A DNA stretch of 64,000 nt from Haliotis asinina (lineage: Eukaryota; Mollusca; Gastropoda; Lepetellida; Haliotidae): NCBI RefSeq assembly GCF_037392515.1, contig NC_090283.1:23712749-23776748 (forward strand). The letters run 5' to 3'. How positions within the stretch are numbered: position 1 is the stretch's first letter; each line of letters begins with the position of its first letter. The notes below the pieces were generated by a model. The model was not told the origin of the DNA, searched no databases, and worked only from the letters and a program-made list of their open reading frames with translations. The position numbers and the translations under genes are program-made. Positions 1-12,098 of this stretch are shown piece by piece.

Positions 1-39
1 TCAAATATATGCCCATTGTTCAAAATTAAAGTTGACACC

Positions 40-88
40 TTTATTTATTTATTTATTTATTTATTTGTTTGTTTGTTTGTTTGTTTGT
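40..88. repeat. (TTTA)n-(TTTG)n compound microsatellite
   Basis: About six TTTA units pass directly into about six TTTG units. It lies outside any gene I can see. Confidence 0.95.
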
Positions 89-1242
89 AAAAAAAACCCA
101 AACTACCCATTAACCCTTACATTCCTTCAGACTTCATTTATACAAATAGAATGACTTATAACTTCTTCAGAATGTTATGCCACGGTGGCGATATGTAGCC
201 CTGTGCATGCGTAGAGGCCAGGTCAAGAATCAGTTGCAGGTAAACAACGTCCAGCTTGGAGAGTCTTTAGATGGCTGACCGTGTCTGGCAGCTTGTCTCC
301 TGAGAGTCTCCAAGGCTTCAGTCCTACGTACGTGAAATACATGTGGTCTCATCTTATGCAAACGAGTTTGTTTAAATTGCCCCTGTTAACCTAGTTGAAA
401 ATGGGTAAGTCGTAACTATTAACCTTTTTCCGCCTCTCAAGCAGCTTGGGTTATCCGAGGTTTCTGATTATACAGTGTCCAGTGAGCAACTCAAGTACTG
501 TCGGTTAAAGGAAAACATCTTTTCGCATTTATATCTACAATTCGTGTAGGTAATGTGCTTTAGTGTGAATACCTGTTAAGCTAAATCCGACCTAACTCTA
601 CAGTCCCGGTGTTAGGGAGAGGGCAAACGTATAAAAGAGAGTCTTTACTATGGATAGATTAGTGCAAACAAAGAACAATGTGTTTTTCTCAGAGTCCAAA
701 GGGGCTTATTTGGAACAGACAATGCATGACTTTATGCAAATTAGAATTGGATGATATTGCATTACAAAGTACTGTTTCTAAATGTATGTCCGTTTCCAAA
801 TTAACCTTAATTTCATTATAAACGCTAGATGACCTAAAAATAGCAACTTTAATACTCAAACTATTGAGGATTTAGCTACCATAGACTCTCACAGTCACTA
901 TTTAAAAAAATGAAAAATAAAAAAATTAAAACAGACAAACGACATGTCATAAACAATTACAAATAATAGCCAGAGGCGGATACAGCGTTTTGAGAAAGGG
1001 GGTCGCGAGCTTTATTGGTCATTTAACAAAATTTCAATCCAAGAAGATAAGTGCGCACCCCTGCAAAACAACTCCAGGACCGTAGTGAACGTTTCTTAAT
1101 TAGGGGAGCAAGGTTATGCCGATGTGGGTTATTTTGACATATATCCTGCAATTGTGTACATTTCAAGGATACAGGGTTACAGGATAACAGCCTAAAACAC
1201 AGTTTCTGCAATTCCAACAGAACTCAATCACATGCAAACAAA
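89..1242. other. Non-coding, AT-rich stretch
   Basis: Only short open frames with no recognisable domain occur here. I see no terminal inverted repeats, SINE tails or splice-bounded exons. Confidence 0.6.
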
Positions 1243-1271
1243 GCTGCTGCTGCTGCTGCTGTTGCTACTGC

Positions 1272-1303
<32 letters not shown>

Positions 1304-1333
1304 ATGACGATGATGATGACGATGATGATGATG
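1243..1333. repeat. Compound (GCT)n-(GAT)n trinucleotide repeat
   Basis: About 18 GCT units, with GTT and ACT interruptions, run into about 13 GAT units with GAC interruptions. It could read as polyLeu/polyAla or polyAsp, but no open frame with coding character extends through it. Confidence 0.95.
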
Positions 1334-1857
1334 TAATGTGTACTTCGAGAAGCCATTTAGTGTTTAGCGCAACATCCGTCTACCGGTTCACATACACAAA
1401 TTGCGCCGTTGATATTTTTATTTTCCCTCTATGCCCAGTTACTTCCCTTGCTCAGATGAGTTAGAACGTCGTGACTAATTGGTAGAAACATTGTGGATTA
1501 TTCAGGCTCCCTCTTCTGTTCGCGCGGCAAGTGTCACAGGATGTTGTATGAATTGTATAATTTAAAGAGTGTCGAAGAAAATTCAACTGAACAGTTAACA
1601 GAAAATGGTAAAAACCAAACAGCATTGTCATAGATAATGATTATTGTTGAAAAAAAAACAACCCAAATGCATGACTTTACTGCGCATAAATTTCAATACA
1701 CTTAGTCATAAAACCCACATGCATTCCGGATATTCAGATAAAATGTTTCAAACAGACGCTGAATATATAATTATATGAAAGTTCCATATTAAATACATGT
1801 AGATCAAAATGACTTTTGACTACAATCATATTATCACTACACCGAGATATTACTTGT
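1334..1857. other. Non-coding stretch, nothing recognised
   Basis: No gene, repeat tail or inverted repeat was seen here. Confidence 0.5.
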
Positions 1858-1903
1858 AAAATCCGGGGTACAATTGATCTTCAGTAACTCATGCTTGTAT
1901 TAA
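1858..1903 (+). repeat. 5' fragment of the ~270-bp (ACTC)n SINE-like repeat (repeat A)
   Basis: This matches the start of repeat A (compare 55089-55357): a 'ccgggg' block, then a degenerate 'cttcagcaacccatgcttg' block. The match stops at TTAA, where the piggyBac-like element begins. The same repeat resumes at 5099. Confidence 0.65.
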
Positions 1904-4900
1904 CCCCCTGGATGCCACAGGGACATATATGTCCCTCCTCTACATACCTCCCTTGGAAGTCTAATAAAATTCTAAATATACCACGCATATATAAATACTT
2001 CACAGTTTTGAAATCTACGGAAAATTCCCAGTTTCTTGATACCATCCACTATTATCTCAGACCAAGCTAAAGTGCTTAAAATCGTCTTTCAAAAATAGGC
2101 TTCATCGTAAATGTCGCCATTTTTCAAACTGTACAAAATCGAGATTCACAGCGTTATTTGCAGTATCTTTTGAAATGTGAAAATCGGATAATTACTGGGA
2201 GTAATGAATTTCAAAAATAGCATATTAATGATCACTGACATCAAGTTTTCATGTAACCCGGAATGATAATTCTGAAACGTCACCGATGTACCCAGAATCG
2301 GTTGGGATGTTTTCGAAAATACACTTACACGAACGCCGAAGTGCGCTTTCCGCCATATTGGATAGTGTTTACAAAATCACGTTTCGAGAAGGCCGGTATT
2401 GAGAAGCCCATTACATCATGTATACTTCATAGTTAGCTGCGACAAATGCATCATTGAATTCCCCATATATCTTAGAATCAAATTACAGATGGTCTTTGTC
2501 ACCAATACCAACTGTCTAGACAAAACGAAACGAAATATACTTTGTATGAAAACGAACGCTGTGCTCGAAAGACAGCGCTTGACTGAAATGTAAACAAAGA
2601 AAAAATCCAATTTTACAGTGCGTAGCATTTTCGGAAATTTCCTAACATCCAGCCCTCTAATCATTGCTTACAATGGCTCAATACGCTTAGTATATTCAGG
2701 GGAAGAGAATCGTGGCAAAAAATAGCAAATTGAAAATAGATACAATGAAATAATTTGGTAATTCATAAGAAACTGTCAAACTTTTAGTGCAGCGTGACGC
2801 CAGGACTGACGCAAAATCACGCAGAACGACAACGGTACTTATCGGCATTTCTGGCTTCTTCCGTCATTTACAATGTAAACGATAAGAACATATCACAATA
2901 CACAGATAGTCAGAATAATTCTGATTACTTACATCTCACATTTATATACAAAAGATCCCTGAATCAAGCAAAATGTCGTCGCAAAATCCTGTGTACCCTT
3001 CTCAACGAAGCCGCCATTTTGAAAGAAATCGGTCATCGGTAGTGATGTCATACGTCAACATTGTTGCACATATTAGGCAATTGTTTTGAGGTGAAGGTCG
3101 GTTGAACAAGAGTAAACACAATGCCCATACCATTCCGATTGCACTTTTAGTATTGTGATGTATATTTTGCGCATCGTTCAGATATTTTTTCATGAAACTG
3201 ATTTCAGTATCTACGTATATCCATGTTCAACACCATATCATGTGTGGATATAAGGTATCCTTTAAGGTAAGCTTTTGATTGTTTGAATAATATTTACATG
3301 GGAAACTGTCTAAGTAAGTGTATTATACCACATTTTAAGCCTCTACACAGGTGTTGGAAGATCACACGTAGCCATTACTGCAACATGTGCTTCAGTTCCC
3401 GTAATGTGCAATATTCAGTACGTTGGGACAAATATTGCAGTTTCATATGAACAGGTTAATAAACAACGATTTAATTCCAACTTATAAGTAAAACGGATAA
3501 TATTAATGAAAATGATTTGTACATTTTATCAAATGTAGGGGCACACATACTACTATTTAAAGGAATTGTCTTGTTCATTGTATTGGTTCGTGTCGTTTTT
3601 ATAGACAAAACTATTATGAATATTAATTGACCAGGTGCGAGTTTGTCAAAACGTTTCATGATTCATTATCATTGTTTTTCGATAATAAAGTCAATTCAAA
3701 TGCGATTAAAATATATCCGATGGCAGAATGTCTAACTCAAACAATATTTATACGGAAATTATTAAAAATATATACATCAGGTCAAGTCTTAATTTGGACA
3801 AGCATTACGTCCATTTTCTAATACTTCTTTACTGAAACATCGATCTCTTTGTACCTTTCATTGCATACTTATGAAGGGAATTGATTTCATAATCATGAGA
3901 AGAAAAGTCTTTTTCCTAAATGAATACTCAATGAATATTCAGGTGTTGTGAAATTTTCATTTATGCTAAATTGATGCTAGGCAGGTGCGCGTGTTGCTCA
4001 CAATAAGATATGTAGTAAAACCGTGTAATTGTTGATATATTCAGGACACTATTTCAGTGATAATACCATTCATTTTATATTTTGGCTGAAAAGTGTTGAA
4101 TTCTGACACAGAAGCCGAAATCTTTTACACATTGAGTGGAAATTAGGTTAGATATATACTAATCAGCAACCAGAGTAGTCTTTTTCCGACGTCACAAAAT
4201 GCACAAAACATGCTGTGACGTCAACTAAAATGTCGCATTATTTTCAGTTATTTCATTACGTTTGAAAATGTGGCTGTTACTCCGTTAATAATGATGGAAA
4301 ATTAATAAAAATACATATACACAAACAGGAGAATATGGGAATCTAAGAACTAAAATATGTATCGGATAAGGACATCCAAATCGCTATTGCCTGAATTTTG
4401 ATGTAGTACACTTGTATCTTTTCTTACAAATTGTGAAACTACCAAAAGGTATCCTCTCACATTGGGGAAATTTGTGTTGGAATAGTTTGGTTCACTGTGA
4501 ACAAAACATCACGAAAATATACTGTCCATATCCACAGCAAATTCTCTCCATGTGATCGGAGTTACATTGACCTAATGTAAACCATAGCTGAGCTATGCCC
4601 CCTTATATACGTGCATGACCTCTCTGTCGACGTTTGACGTCATAGTAGAAAATCGATTTTTGACATTTATTGCGGGTCATTTTTGATTTTGTGAGTATGA
4701 CGTTATGCATTAGCACATACATCCATTTCATATACACTTATGTCGTTCAGATATCAAGCTGTATTTTCTTCGCTGACACTTCCCGTAAAGATGCCAAATA
4801 AAAAAAATCGTAGCAGAGTCCTTTTATTGGTGCATGATAAAAAACTGAGAAATTTACTGTTTTTGAACACACACAAAAGTTTTGGACAACTTTTAGCAGT

Positions 4901-5094
4901 GTCTATTTCTCAAACCCCTGAGGTAGCCGCAATTATATTTATACCAACGGATAGGAAATCAAATATCCTACATGTCTGTGCAATTTCATAGCCGTACGCA
5001 GATCCAGGACCACGCGAGCGCAAATCTCGCACAACGTTCACTTTTCAAACTTTATGAAAATGTGCGCCTGAAAAAAAACTCGGCATCCAGGGGG
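1904..5094. mobile_element. piggyBac-like TTAA-flanked non-autonomous DNA transposon, ~3.2 kb
   Basis: Perfect 13-bp terminal inverted repeats (CCCCCTGGATGCC and its complement) are each flanked by TTAA (1900-1903 and 5095-5098). A TTAA target duplication with a CCC start is the classic piggyBac signature. A subterminal palindrome around GGGACATATATGTCCC follows the left end. The interior is AT-rich and has no open frame resembling a DDD transposase (the longest is ~83 aa), so the copy is non-autonomous or wholly decayed. It sits inside a copy of repeat A, which continues on both sides, confirming insertion. Kolobok also duplicates TTAA but normally does not start with CCC. Confidence 0.8.
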
Positions 5095-5098
5095 TTAA

Positions 5099-5204
5099 GT
5101 GGCGACTAAAGAGATCGGATGTCATATATACCCCAAGTGCGTAGATCGATGCTCGTGCTGCTGCTCACTGGATTGTCTGATTATTTATAGACCACCGCCA
5201 TGTA
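5099..5204 (+). repeat. Middle fragment of repeat A (SINE-like)
   Basis: This carries the 'ggcgacta..g.gatcgg' block, the 'gcagatcgatgctc..' block and the 'cactggattgtctg..attattta.agaccaccgcc' block of repeat A. It continues the copy broken at 1903 and ends at TA, where a Tigger-like MITE begins. Confidence 0.75.
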
Positions 5205-5538
5205 CAGTCGGACACCGTTGTGCCGAACTCTGATAAGTGAATACCGAGGTTGTCGCGATATAATTTCTCGGTCCCGGCAAAAAATAACCGTCAGTGAAAA
5301 CTTTGTGATTTCTTCACTTCGATTGTGGAGTAAATCCATCTTGTGTATATTTCAAAATGGACTGAGTATTTGCGATCTCTGTGAGTACAAATAAATGACA
5401 GACATGCAATCTACTGTTTTCTTTAGTTTCTTTCATGTTGGTTTGTGATGATATGCCCAATTCGGATGTGTCGATATTCGGATAAGTCGATATTTTTTTC
5501 TGTTCCCGTAAAAATCGAGACAACGGTGTTCGACTCTG
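5205..5538. mobile_element. pogo/Tigger-like MITE, ~334 bp
   Basis: The ends are imperfect inverted repeats built around CAG..TCG.ACACCGTTGT, one at 5205-5224 and its complement at 5519-5538. TA precedes the left end. The interior has repeated TCGATAT/CGAGGTTGTCGCGATA-like phrases typical of Tigger termini. It has no transposase. It interrupts repeat A, which continues from 5539. Confidence 0.65.
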
Positions 5539-5570
5539 AAGCTAAAACTATACTCACTCACTCACTCACC
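5539..5570 (+). repeat. 3' tail of the same repeat A copy
   Basis: A 'gctaaaacta' block followed by (ACTC)n, the standard repeat A end. Together with 1858-1903 and 5099-5204 it reconstitutes one copy split by two DNA transposons. Confidence 0.65.
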
Positions 5571-5633
5571 GAAATATTTCGTATTAAGACAAAATCCTAT
5601 CCACAGATAGCACGATTGACGGTGGATAAGTTG

Positions 5634-5740
5634 GGTGAGTGACTAATGTTTTACGCCGCTAAAGCGAATATTCCATTAATATCACGGAGGGAGACGTCAG
5701 AAATGGCCCTCACACACTGGGATGGATAGATGGATTATGG
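5634..5740 (-). repeat. tRNA-derived SINE, degenerate, reverse orientation (repeat B)
   Basis: Read in reverse it has the repeat B 3' region: a GTGAGTGA tail, 'ttttacgccgc', 'aatattcca..aatatcacgg' and 'agaaatgg.c.tcacaca'. The tRNA-like head is not recognisable. Confidence 0.6.
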
Positions 5741-8599
5741 CCGTACCAATAAATAATTGACATTCAACAAGTAATATAGCAACACTCGGAAATGTACGTT
5801 AGAATTTGTTTTGTTCGTCACTGTTCGCCTCATTCCGTAGCCTCTGTGGAATAACACGAGTCGGTCACGAGTGAATGTCTCGAATCGTCTCAGATCTCAG
5901 ACTGCAGCAACTCAGGACACCAAGCAAAAAGGAAATTACATAATTTGCAAAACGGCCGATATATGATATATGTCACGACTTGCTCTCGAGTGTTTACCGT
6001 TTTACGGTGCATGACGCAATATTCCAGCTGTGTGACAGCGGTTTGTAATATAAGGGTAATGCTATTTTTCAGGGCATTATCATTTGCAGAAGCCTGAGGT
6101 CTTTCATTAACTGCCCGACGAAGGAGTGCAGTTGAAAAGCCCGTGGAAAGTGCAGGAAAGTGCATAATGGCACAGGCACATGTGACGAATGTGAGCCTGA
6201 TATATGGTCAATAATGAACCCAAGTTCAAACGAGCCGCAGGCGATTGATCATGAACTTCAACTGCTGAGCTACTTATGACGTCACCTAACAACGGGCTTG
6301 ATAATGGCTCGTCGTTAAGCATTTTGCGGGCCTTATCAAGTTACAGTGGACCGCTCATTTCTGATAACGTGCGGTCGTTTTAATGATAATTCTATCCATT
6401 TTAGCTATAAGTAATTATAATCAAGGCCCAACCAGAAAGTCCAGTGACTGACAGGATGGAATACGATCAACCAAGTCGGGAAACTGTATCGCTATTCTCG
6501 CGACAAACATTTGTTGGTGAAGGCCTTGAGCTAAAATAATATAGCGAAGACATTTAACCCGAACGGAAATCGTCGCCAAACTGGTTATAAGCTGCATATT
6601 AAAAATTAAATGTTTCCAGAGCGCATTTTTTTTTTCAAAACTGACGAGGGTGGCACAGAACTTTTTCAAAAATTGATTCTAAAAACATTGACGAGGGAGG
6701 AGCACATTTCAATTTTCTTCTGTCAGAAATACAGCTTGGGAAGTTTAGCATGTCGCGTTAATGAGTTGTAGACTAACTCACGCTCGTTCTTACAGACTCT
6801 TATTCTAATAGTGAAGAAATGGATAATCGGGACGCCGTCAAGTGAACATTAATCATTTTTTATGGCAATAAAAAATTTCACCATTTTTCTTTCATGGAAA
6901 TATGCGTCCTACCATAGGACATGCACGTTAATGGAAAAGAGCGCCATTTAGCCCCACCGAGGATAATTGTTATTTAGGCCATCGATACCGTCGCTTTTCC
7001 ATTTGTTTTCTGCCAAGATTAATTCCTGTGTGTATTTAATATGACATCGTAGACAAGTAAAAGAGTAACTTAATTTACCCCAATGTTTAGTGTTCCAAAG
7101 TACGTACACTTTTGTACTCGTACTTTAACTATAGTAAGTCAGGGCAAATGTGTACTTCATTATTCTATAGGTATACATTTGGGTAGAACGAAAATAGTTC
7201 TGCATTTCCCACGAAGTAGACATGCGTCCGTTTACTGTCTCCAGTTTTGACAGGTACGGTCTAGGACCATATTGTGTTACGTCACATGCAGCTGCCCTGT
7301 GGCTTTACACGCCATTTTTAGTGGAGCAGGTTTCGTTTAAGTGGACTTAACCATCACACGTCTTCTAATCTGTTGGTGGTTTCCGATCCAAGCAAAAGGT
7401 AAACATATTAGGCTATGTTTGCATGTTACTGGTGACACATTAACGAAACTGTTGAAAGGTCAGATTTGTACTGGGCACTAATCATTCACGGTACCATGGG
7501 CTCAAATACATTTTATCACGGCTGCATGAGAGTTCCGCTCATAACCTCTACCCCAATCAAAAACCAAAATTATAAACTGACATGCGTACCCGACCCTAAA
7601 TACATTCAATAAACTAGAACAGGTATAAATAATAATCAATGAACTTATTTCAGTGTTGGAATATTACACCGGGAAGGTGGAAATATGCCATGTGAAAAGA
7701 TGGGGGTACGAGTGGAACTCTTTCCATTTAAGGATTAGTGATAGTAATTCTCACACGTGACTTCGCAGGGGTTGCTGAAGGTTGCCCCCTTTGTGACCCT
7801 CAAGAGCTGAGCTATGCCTGTCAATATCAATAAATTTAACAAATTTTCAGAGAAGTGACTTTCGGCAAACATGCCAAAACGTCAGAAAGTGATGAATGTA
7901 TTTCACATCACGTGTGAGCTGTGAAATGTATATGCATAGATTACACAACACAACAGCGTTATTGACATGATTTTGAAGCTGTCCATGACAAAATACCTAA
8001 TTGTATGTTGTGTGAGTCAATTAGAGAACAAAATATATTGCTAAAGTTAAAGCTACAGTACAGATCACACAGCCTTCGAAATAACAGCCACACAAGGGGC
8101 CCAGCGCCGGTCGTTATGGTATCGGGCTGTTAGTTTCAGATATGTGCAGGCCCTTATGGCCTTCAGTAAATTATGTGTCAATTATTTTTCAACTGGAATG
8201 TTTCCCTATTTCTTCGTTATTAACGCTCGTGAATCATCTACAATCCATCATGTTACGATCACTTACAATTTCATTTCCTGGTATTTCAGCGCCGTGGAAA
8301 GTCAGCACTAACAAATATTAACTCCTCTGTGTGCCATAGCTGATTTTTATTTAAATGGTGTGAAACTGTGTACAGTGTAGTCTATTTTGTTTTTATTGTT
8401 TTGACTTTAACCAAATGCGCCTCCAGATTTCATTCAAGGCCTGTAGATTTTAAAGCTTGCATTTAGAAGCAGTCCCTGAGGGCCGGCTAGTAATTAAATT
8501 ATTGCAAACACTGGCATCGCACTTCTAAAATACACAGTGCATTTCTCTTAATAAGGTATCAGCCTTCATGGAAGCTAACATATAATTTGTCCACAAAAC
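5741..8599. other. Unique non-coding stretch
   Basis: Open frames are short (91 aa at most, minus strand near 6165) and show no domain or codon pattern that I trust. No LTR, TIR pair or SINE was recognised. I see nothing else to annotate. Confidence 0.5.
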
Positions 8600-8867
8600 A
8601 GTCTAAGTAAACTTATCCTCAGTACTTTTCGTTACACTCCACTACTGAGTCAAACAAAACATTATGGGAGGTCGCATCAGGTAACTTTGATACTGACCAA
8701 TCAGAACACAGCTTACCAAATTGCGAAAGTGCACATTTGCACACACCTTTTTAACTTTTTGTGTTGGTAACTTTTGTACCCGAACGATTAGTGTTTTTGG
8801 CAATATTCGGGGATGTCCAGTGGTGGAGTGTAACGAAATACGCTGAGACTAAGTTTACTAGACTATC
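8600..8867. mobile_element. MITE with ~45-bp terminal inverted repeats
   Basis: The left arm (8600-8647) and right arm (8818-8867) are imperfect inverted repeats. They share AGTAAACTTA, CTCAG and a TTTCGTTACACTCCAC block. The ~170-bp spacer is non-coding. The target duplication is unclear, so the superfamily is unassigned. Confidence 0.7.
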
Positions 8868-9128
8868 CCAAAAACAGTTACATATTTAGAAGGCAATATG
8901 ATATTAAACTCTTTGAATTAACTAATGCATCATTGCATTAAATCAACTCTTGGGCCCTCTACCGCCTACCAGCTGAACATTATTTCAAGTGAATCCCATA
9001 GGGTTATACCCCTCTTTATGAGTATCCTTGTGTTTGAAAACAGTTCACTGACAACGCTGACAACGCTGCGTGCAACAGTTTTCAATGGATGAGGCATTCG
9101 TTTATATTCCATATATGGCAAGTGTTAT
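8868..9128. other. Short non-coding spacer
   Basis: Nothing recognised. It contains a short direct repeat of 'tgacaacgctg'. Confidence 0.4.
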
Positions 9129-10104
9129 TATCCACCCGGCATGTAATGCGGGGGGATATAGTCAAAGCCTCGTCTGTCCGTCCGTCCGTAATCGTTTTGT
9201 TTCCGTAGCATAACTCAGAAACCGTTCAATATTTTTAGACCAAACTTGATAGATATAATGATCTCAGCCTATGGTTGTGCCTTTTGATATTTACAGATTT
9301 CTGGCGTTTATATTTTTTTTGTTTTTCCATGGAACATTTTGGTGTTAGTCTTATGGTGGGGTGGGCTTTGTTTCCGGAGCAGAACTCAAAAACAGTTTAA
9401 TATTTTTCGGCAAAACGTGGAAGATATATCAATCTGAACCTATAGTAGTGCCTTTTGGCATTTACAGGTTTTTGTGATTTATTATTTTCTTGGTTTCCAC
9501 ATGTTTCAGACATAGTCTCAAAAGTGAGAGGTGTGTTTGGATTCCAGAGCAGAACTCAAAAACTGTTCTTTATTTTATTGCAAAACTTGGTAGATATATC
9601 AGTCAGAACCTAAAATGGTGCCTTTCGGTATTTACAGGTTTTTTTATTTATTATTTTCTCGGTTTCCATGGAAACGTTTCAGACTTACTCTCAAAAGTGA
9701 GAGGTGTGTTCCGTTTCCGGAGCAGAACTCAAAAACTTCTTAATATCTGTCAGTTAAACTTGGTAGATGTGTGTGGCAGACCCCAAGGTGGTGCCTTTCG
9801 CTATTTACAGGTTTTATGACGTATTATTTTCTCGGTTCCATGAACATGTTGCTGACTTCGTTTCCAGAGCACAACTCAAAAACCATTTCATATCTTTCAA
9901 AAGACCTTGGCAGATATACAAGACAGATCTTGAAATGGTGACTTTTTCTGATTACAGATATATGGCATTTATATTTTTCATGAATTCCATGGAAACAATT
10001 CTGCCTTGGTCCAGAAACACAATAAGTAACTTTCAGATGATTTGTCCTTTCAAATATGTGGGGGCTGGGGGGATATGTCATCTTCTGATGACTCTTGTTT
10101 GTTT
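9129..10104 (+). mobile_element. Satellite-bearing 'pearl'/Helitron-like non-autonomous element, array 1
   Basis: The left end has a hairpin (CCCGGCATGTAATGCGGGG) beside GGGGGATATAG and a short (CCGT)n tract. It is followed by about five diverged ~170-bp monomers. Each monomer has 'tttccggagcagaactcaaaaac', a 'ttctgcaaaacttggtagata' block, 'gtgccttt..tatttacagg' and 'ggtttccatggaaacg'. Landmarks at 9381, 9549 and 9721 give spacings of 168 and 172 bp. The right end is 'ggggatatgtcatcttctgatgactcttg'. A microsatellite plus a ~160-170-bp monomer core is the architecture of bivalve pearl/Helitron-N elements. That link is family knowledge; diagnostic Helitron TC..CTRR ends are not proven here. The open frames across it are by-products of monomer repetition. 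Confidence 0.6.
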
Positions 10105-10985
10105 GGATGCTGTTTTTCTCTGAGTTTTAATTGTCTATTTCAGGCACGTTGTTAAGGGGTAATAAGGAAACTGAAATTAGTGCATATTTGACTCATGAAA
10201 TATAAACCAAAATATTGTCAAAACTTTGTAACATTGCGCCCTTAATATACATGTACAATGTTACCGAGGGCATAATTTTTCATAACATTCAGTATCAATA
10301 TTTCTCATCATCGATTATTTCGTCAGGCCTATCGAACTTCACTCATAGCATCTGATTATTGATTAATTATCAACAGTTATCATAAAAATAACTTAAAACA
10401 AAAATTTCAAAATGGTCTAAAATACATCTGCTATGAGACAGGTCTTGGTCCAAGTGAGGGAACCAGTGAACTCCCTTATCTAACTGATGTGCTGGTTTGC
10501 TTGGGGGAATTAACTCAGCAAAGAGTCTGAAGTCACAAGAAGCTAACTACAATTTTGTTTACAAGAGATAGCATAACAAGGGTGGCCACAGAGAGTTGGT
10601 ACAACCCTCTGGGCTGAGGGCTAGAGCTGACCTGTGTTGGGAGTCTAAACCCTACTGATGGACAATGGTGGTGGAGACTATTTAACTACAATTGAAACAA
10701 TACAAAGATTATGATTTGCTGACTAATACAAAAACGGGTGTAACCTACAATAGCCAATAAAATACAGAATAAACAAAATGGGGTGTGTCCTACCATTACA
10801 ACTTCAGTGACCAGACAAGGGGAGTACTTAATCCTTTAATCCTATTATCTAAGTGACATTAATCTTGTTGGCACATTTACTGGATGCTTGATTGCTTACT
10901 CTGGGCTGGATCTTTAACGACCCTTAACTGGTGTTTTCGTAAGAAAGAAGATTATTATGGATATCAACTTCTTTATGAGAGAACA
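10105..10985. other. Non-coding stretch
   Basis: No open frame of note, no repeat tail and no TIR pair was recognised. Confidence 0.45.
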
Positions 10986-11055
10986 CAACGTTTCGGAGTT
11001 AATGCTTACTCCTTCATCACCTGATGAAGGAGTAAGCATTAACTCCGAAACGTTG
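10986..11055. repeat. 70-bp perfect palindrome carrying hammerhead-like cores
   Basis: Two 34-bp arms are exactly complementary around a 2-bp centre. Each arm, read 5'-3' outward, contains CTGATGA ... a self-complementary GGAGT/ACTCC ... CCGAAAC. That is the order CUGAUGA-stem II-GAAA of a hammerhead ribozyme core as found in Penelope-like elements. No GUC cleavage site with a short stem III is evident downstream, so activity is doubtful. Weaker complementarity (aagattatt/aataatctt) extends outside. Confidence 0.75.
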
Positions 11056-12098
11056 AATAATCTTCATTCTTATGTATTTTCAGCTCTAAATGACATTCAA
11101 AGAGGTGTTTTCATAATGTCATTTTACTGTAGGTGATGGCATGTTCACCTCATCAAAGCAGTTTATTAACCTGTCTAGAAATGACCCTTGTCTTAGTGAA
11201 TGGTTTGTCTTACAGTGGAGTTCTGATTACCTCAGGCTGGGATTTTAACTTAAGAACATCTGTGAAATTGTGTGGTCTTTACTTATACCTTGTTCAATAG
11301 AATGTCTGTGAGACATACTTTTGGCAAGAGTCTTGTCTAAGCTGTTACTGATACATGATGAAAGTAATATTCTATATATATTTTCCCCCTAATATTTGAA
11401 TACTGATGCATTGCTTGTACTGGTTACAATTAATAATGAGTTTTGTTATCATGAATTATCATTTCATAACTTCCCCTCTGTCTTGTACAAAAGAAAATAT
11501 GGACAAAGGTACAAATTTAGTTGCATAATAGTGTTAGAATAATAAATGACAGTTAAATATATTATCATGATTATTGTCTCTATGATATAAGGGCACAGGT
11601 TCTTTTTGCTGTCGTCAGGGTGTCAAGATGAGGAATCTGGCTTGTCTTGTGTCTCTGTACTGGTTCTTGATGTTTCCAGGAGGCCTTGTGATGGTTCCAC
11701 ATCCTAAATTTGGGAGTCGACTTGTCCGTTATCCCATGCAGTCCGATGATTTGTATGAAAATACAAAACAAATGGGAGTTAGCTAGTGGCAACGATATAC
11801 AAGCATAAGGATAGTTTTCCCTGCAAATAAATTGTTTATTAGTAAAATGTAACACTTCTATTGAAGTCAAGACCTGGAATCAGGCATGGGCAATGTACAT
11901 GGATTAGTAATTTTCTCCTGTTAGGACAGAAATGTTATGTAGAAGCAAACATATATACATGTGCTTGTGCATTTAACAAGTGCATTTGTTCTTTGAGTTC
12001 ATACATGTACATTTTGTTTAGAACCATTTGTTATATACTAATTTGAACACCTTTAATTTGTTTAGTGATTTTTATTTCTGTTTTATTTTATTTTATTA
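11056..12098. other. Non-coding AT-rich stretch
   Basis: Short open frames only, for example a 96-aa minus-strand frame at 11580-11870 with no recognisable domain. Confidence 0.45.

Noticed and set aside
1904..5094. Search for a piggyBac transposase on either strand
   Set aside because: No frame over ~83 aa and no DDD-type motif is readable, so only the ends support the assignment.
7741..7800. Possible repeat A fragment ('ggggttgctgaaggt')
   Set aside because: Only ~15 bp match and the adjoining blocks are absent.
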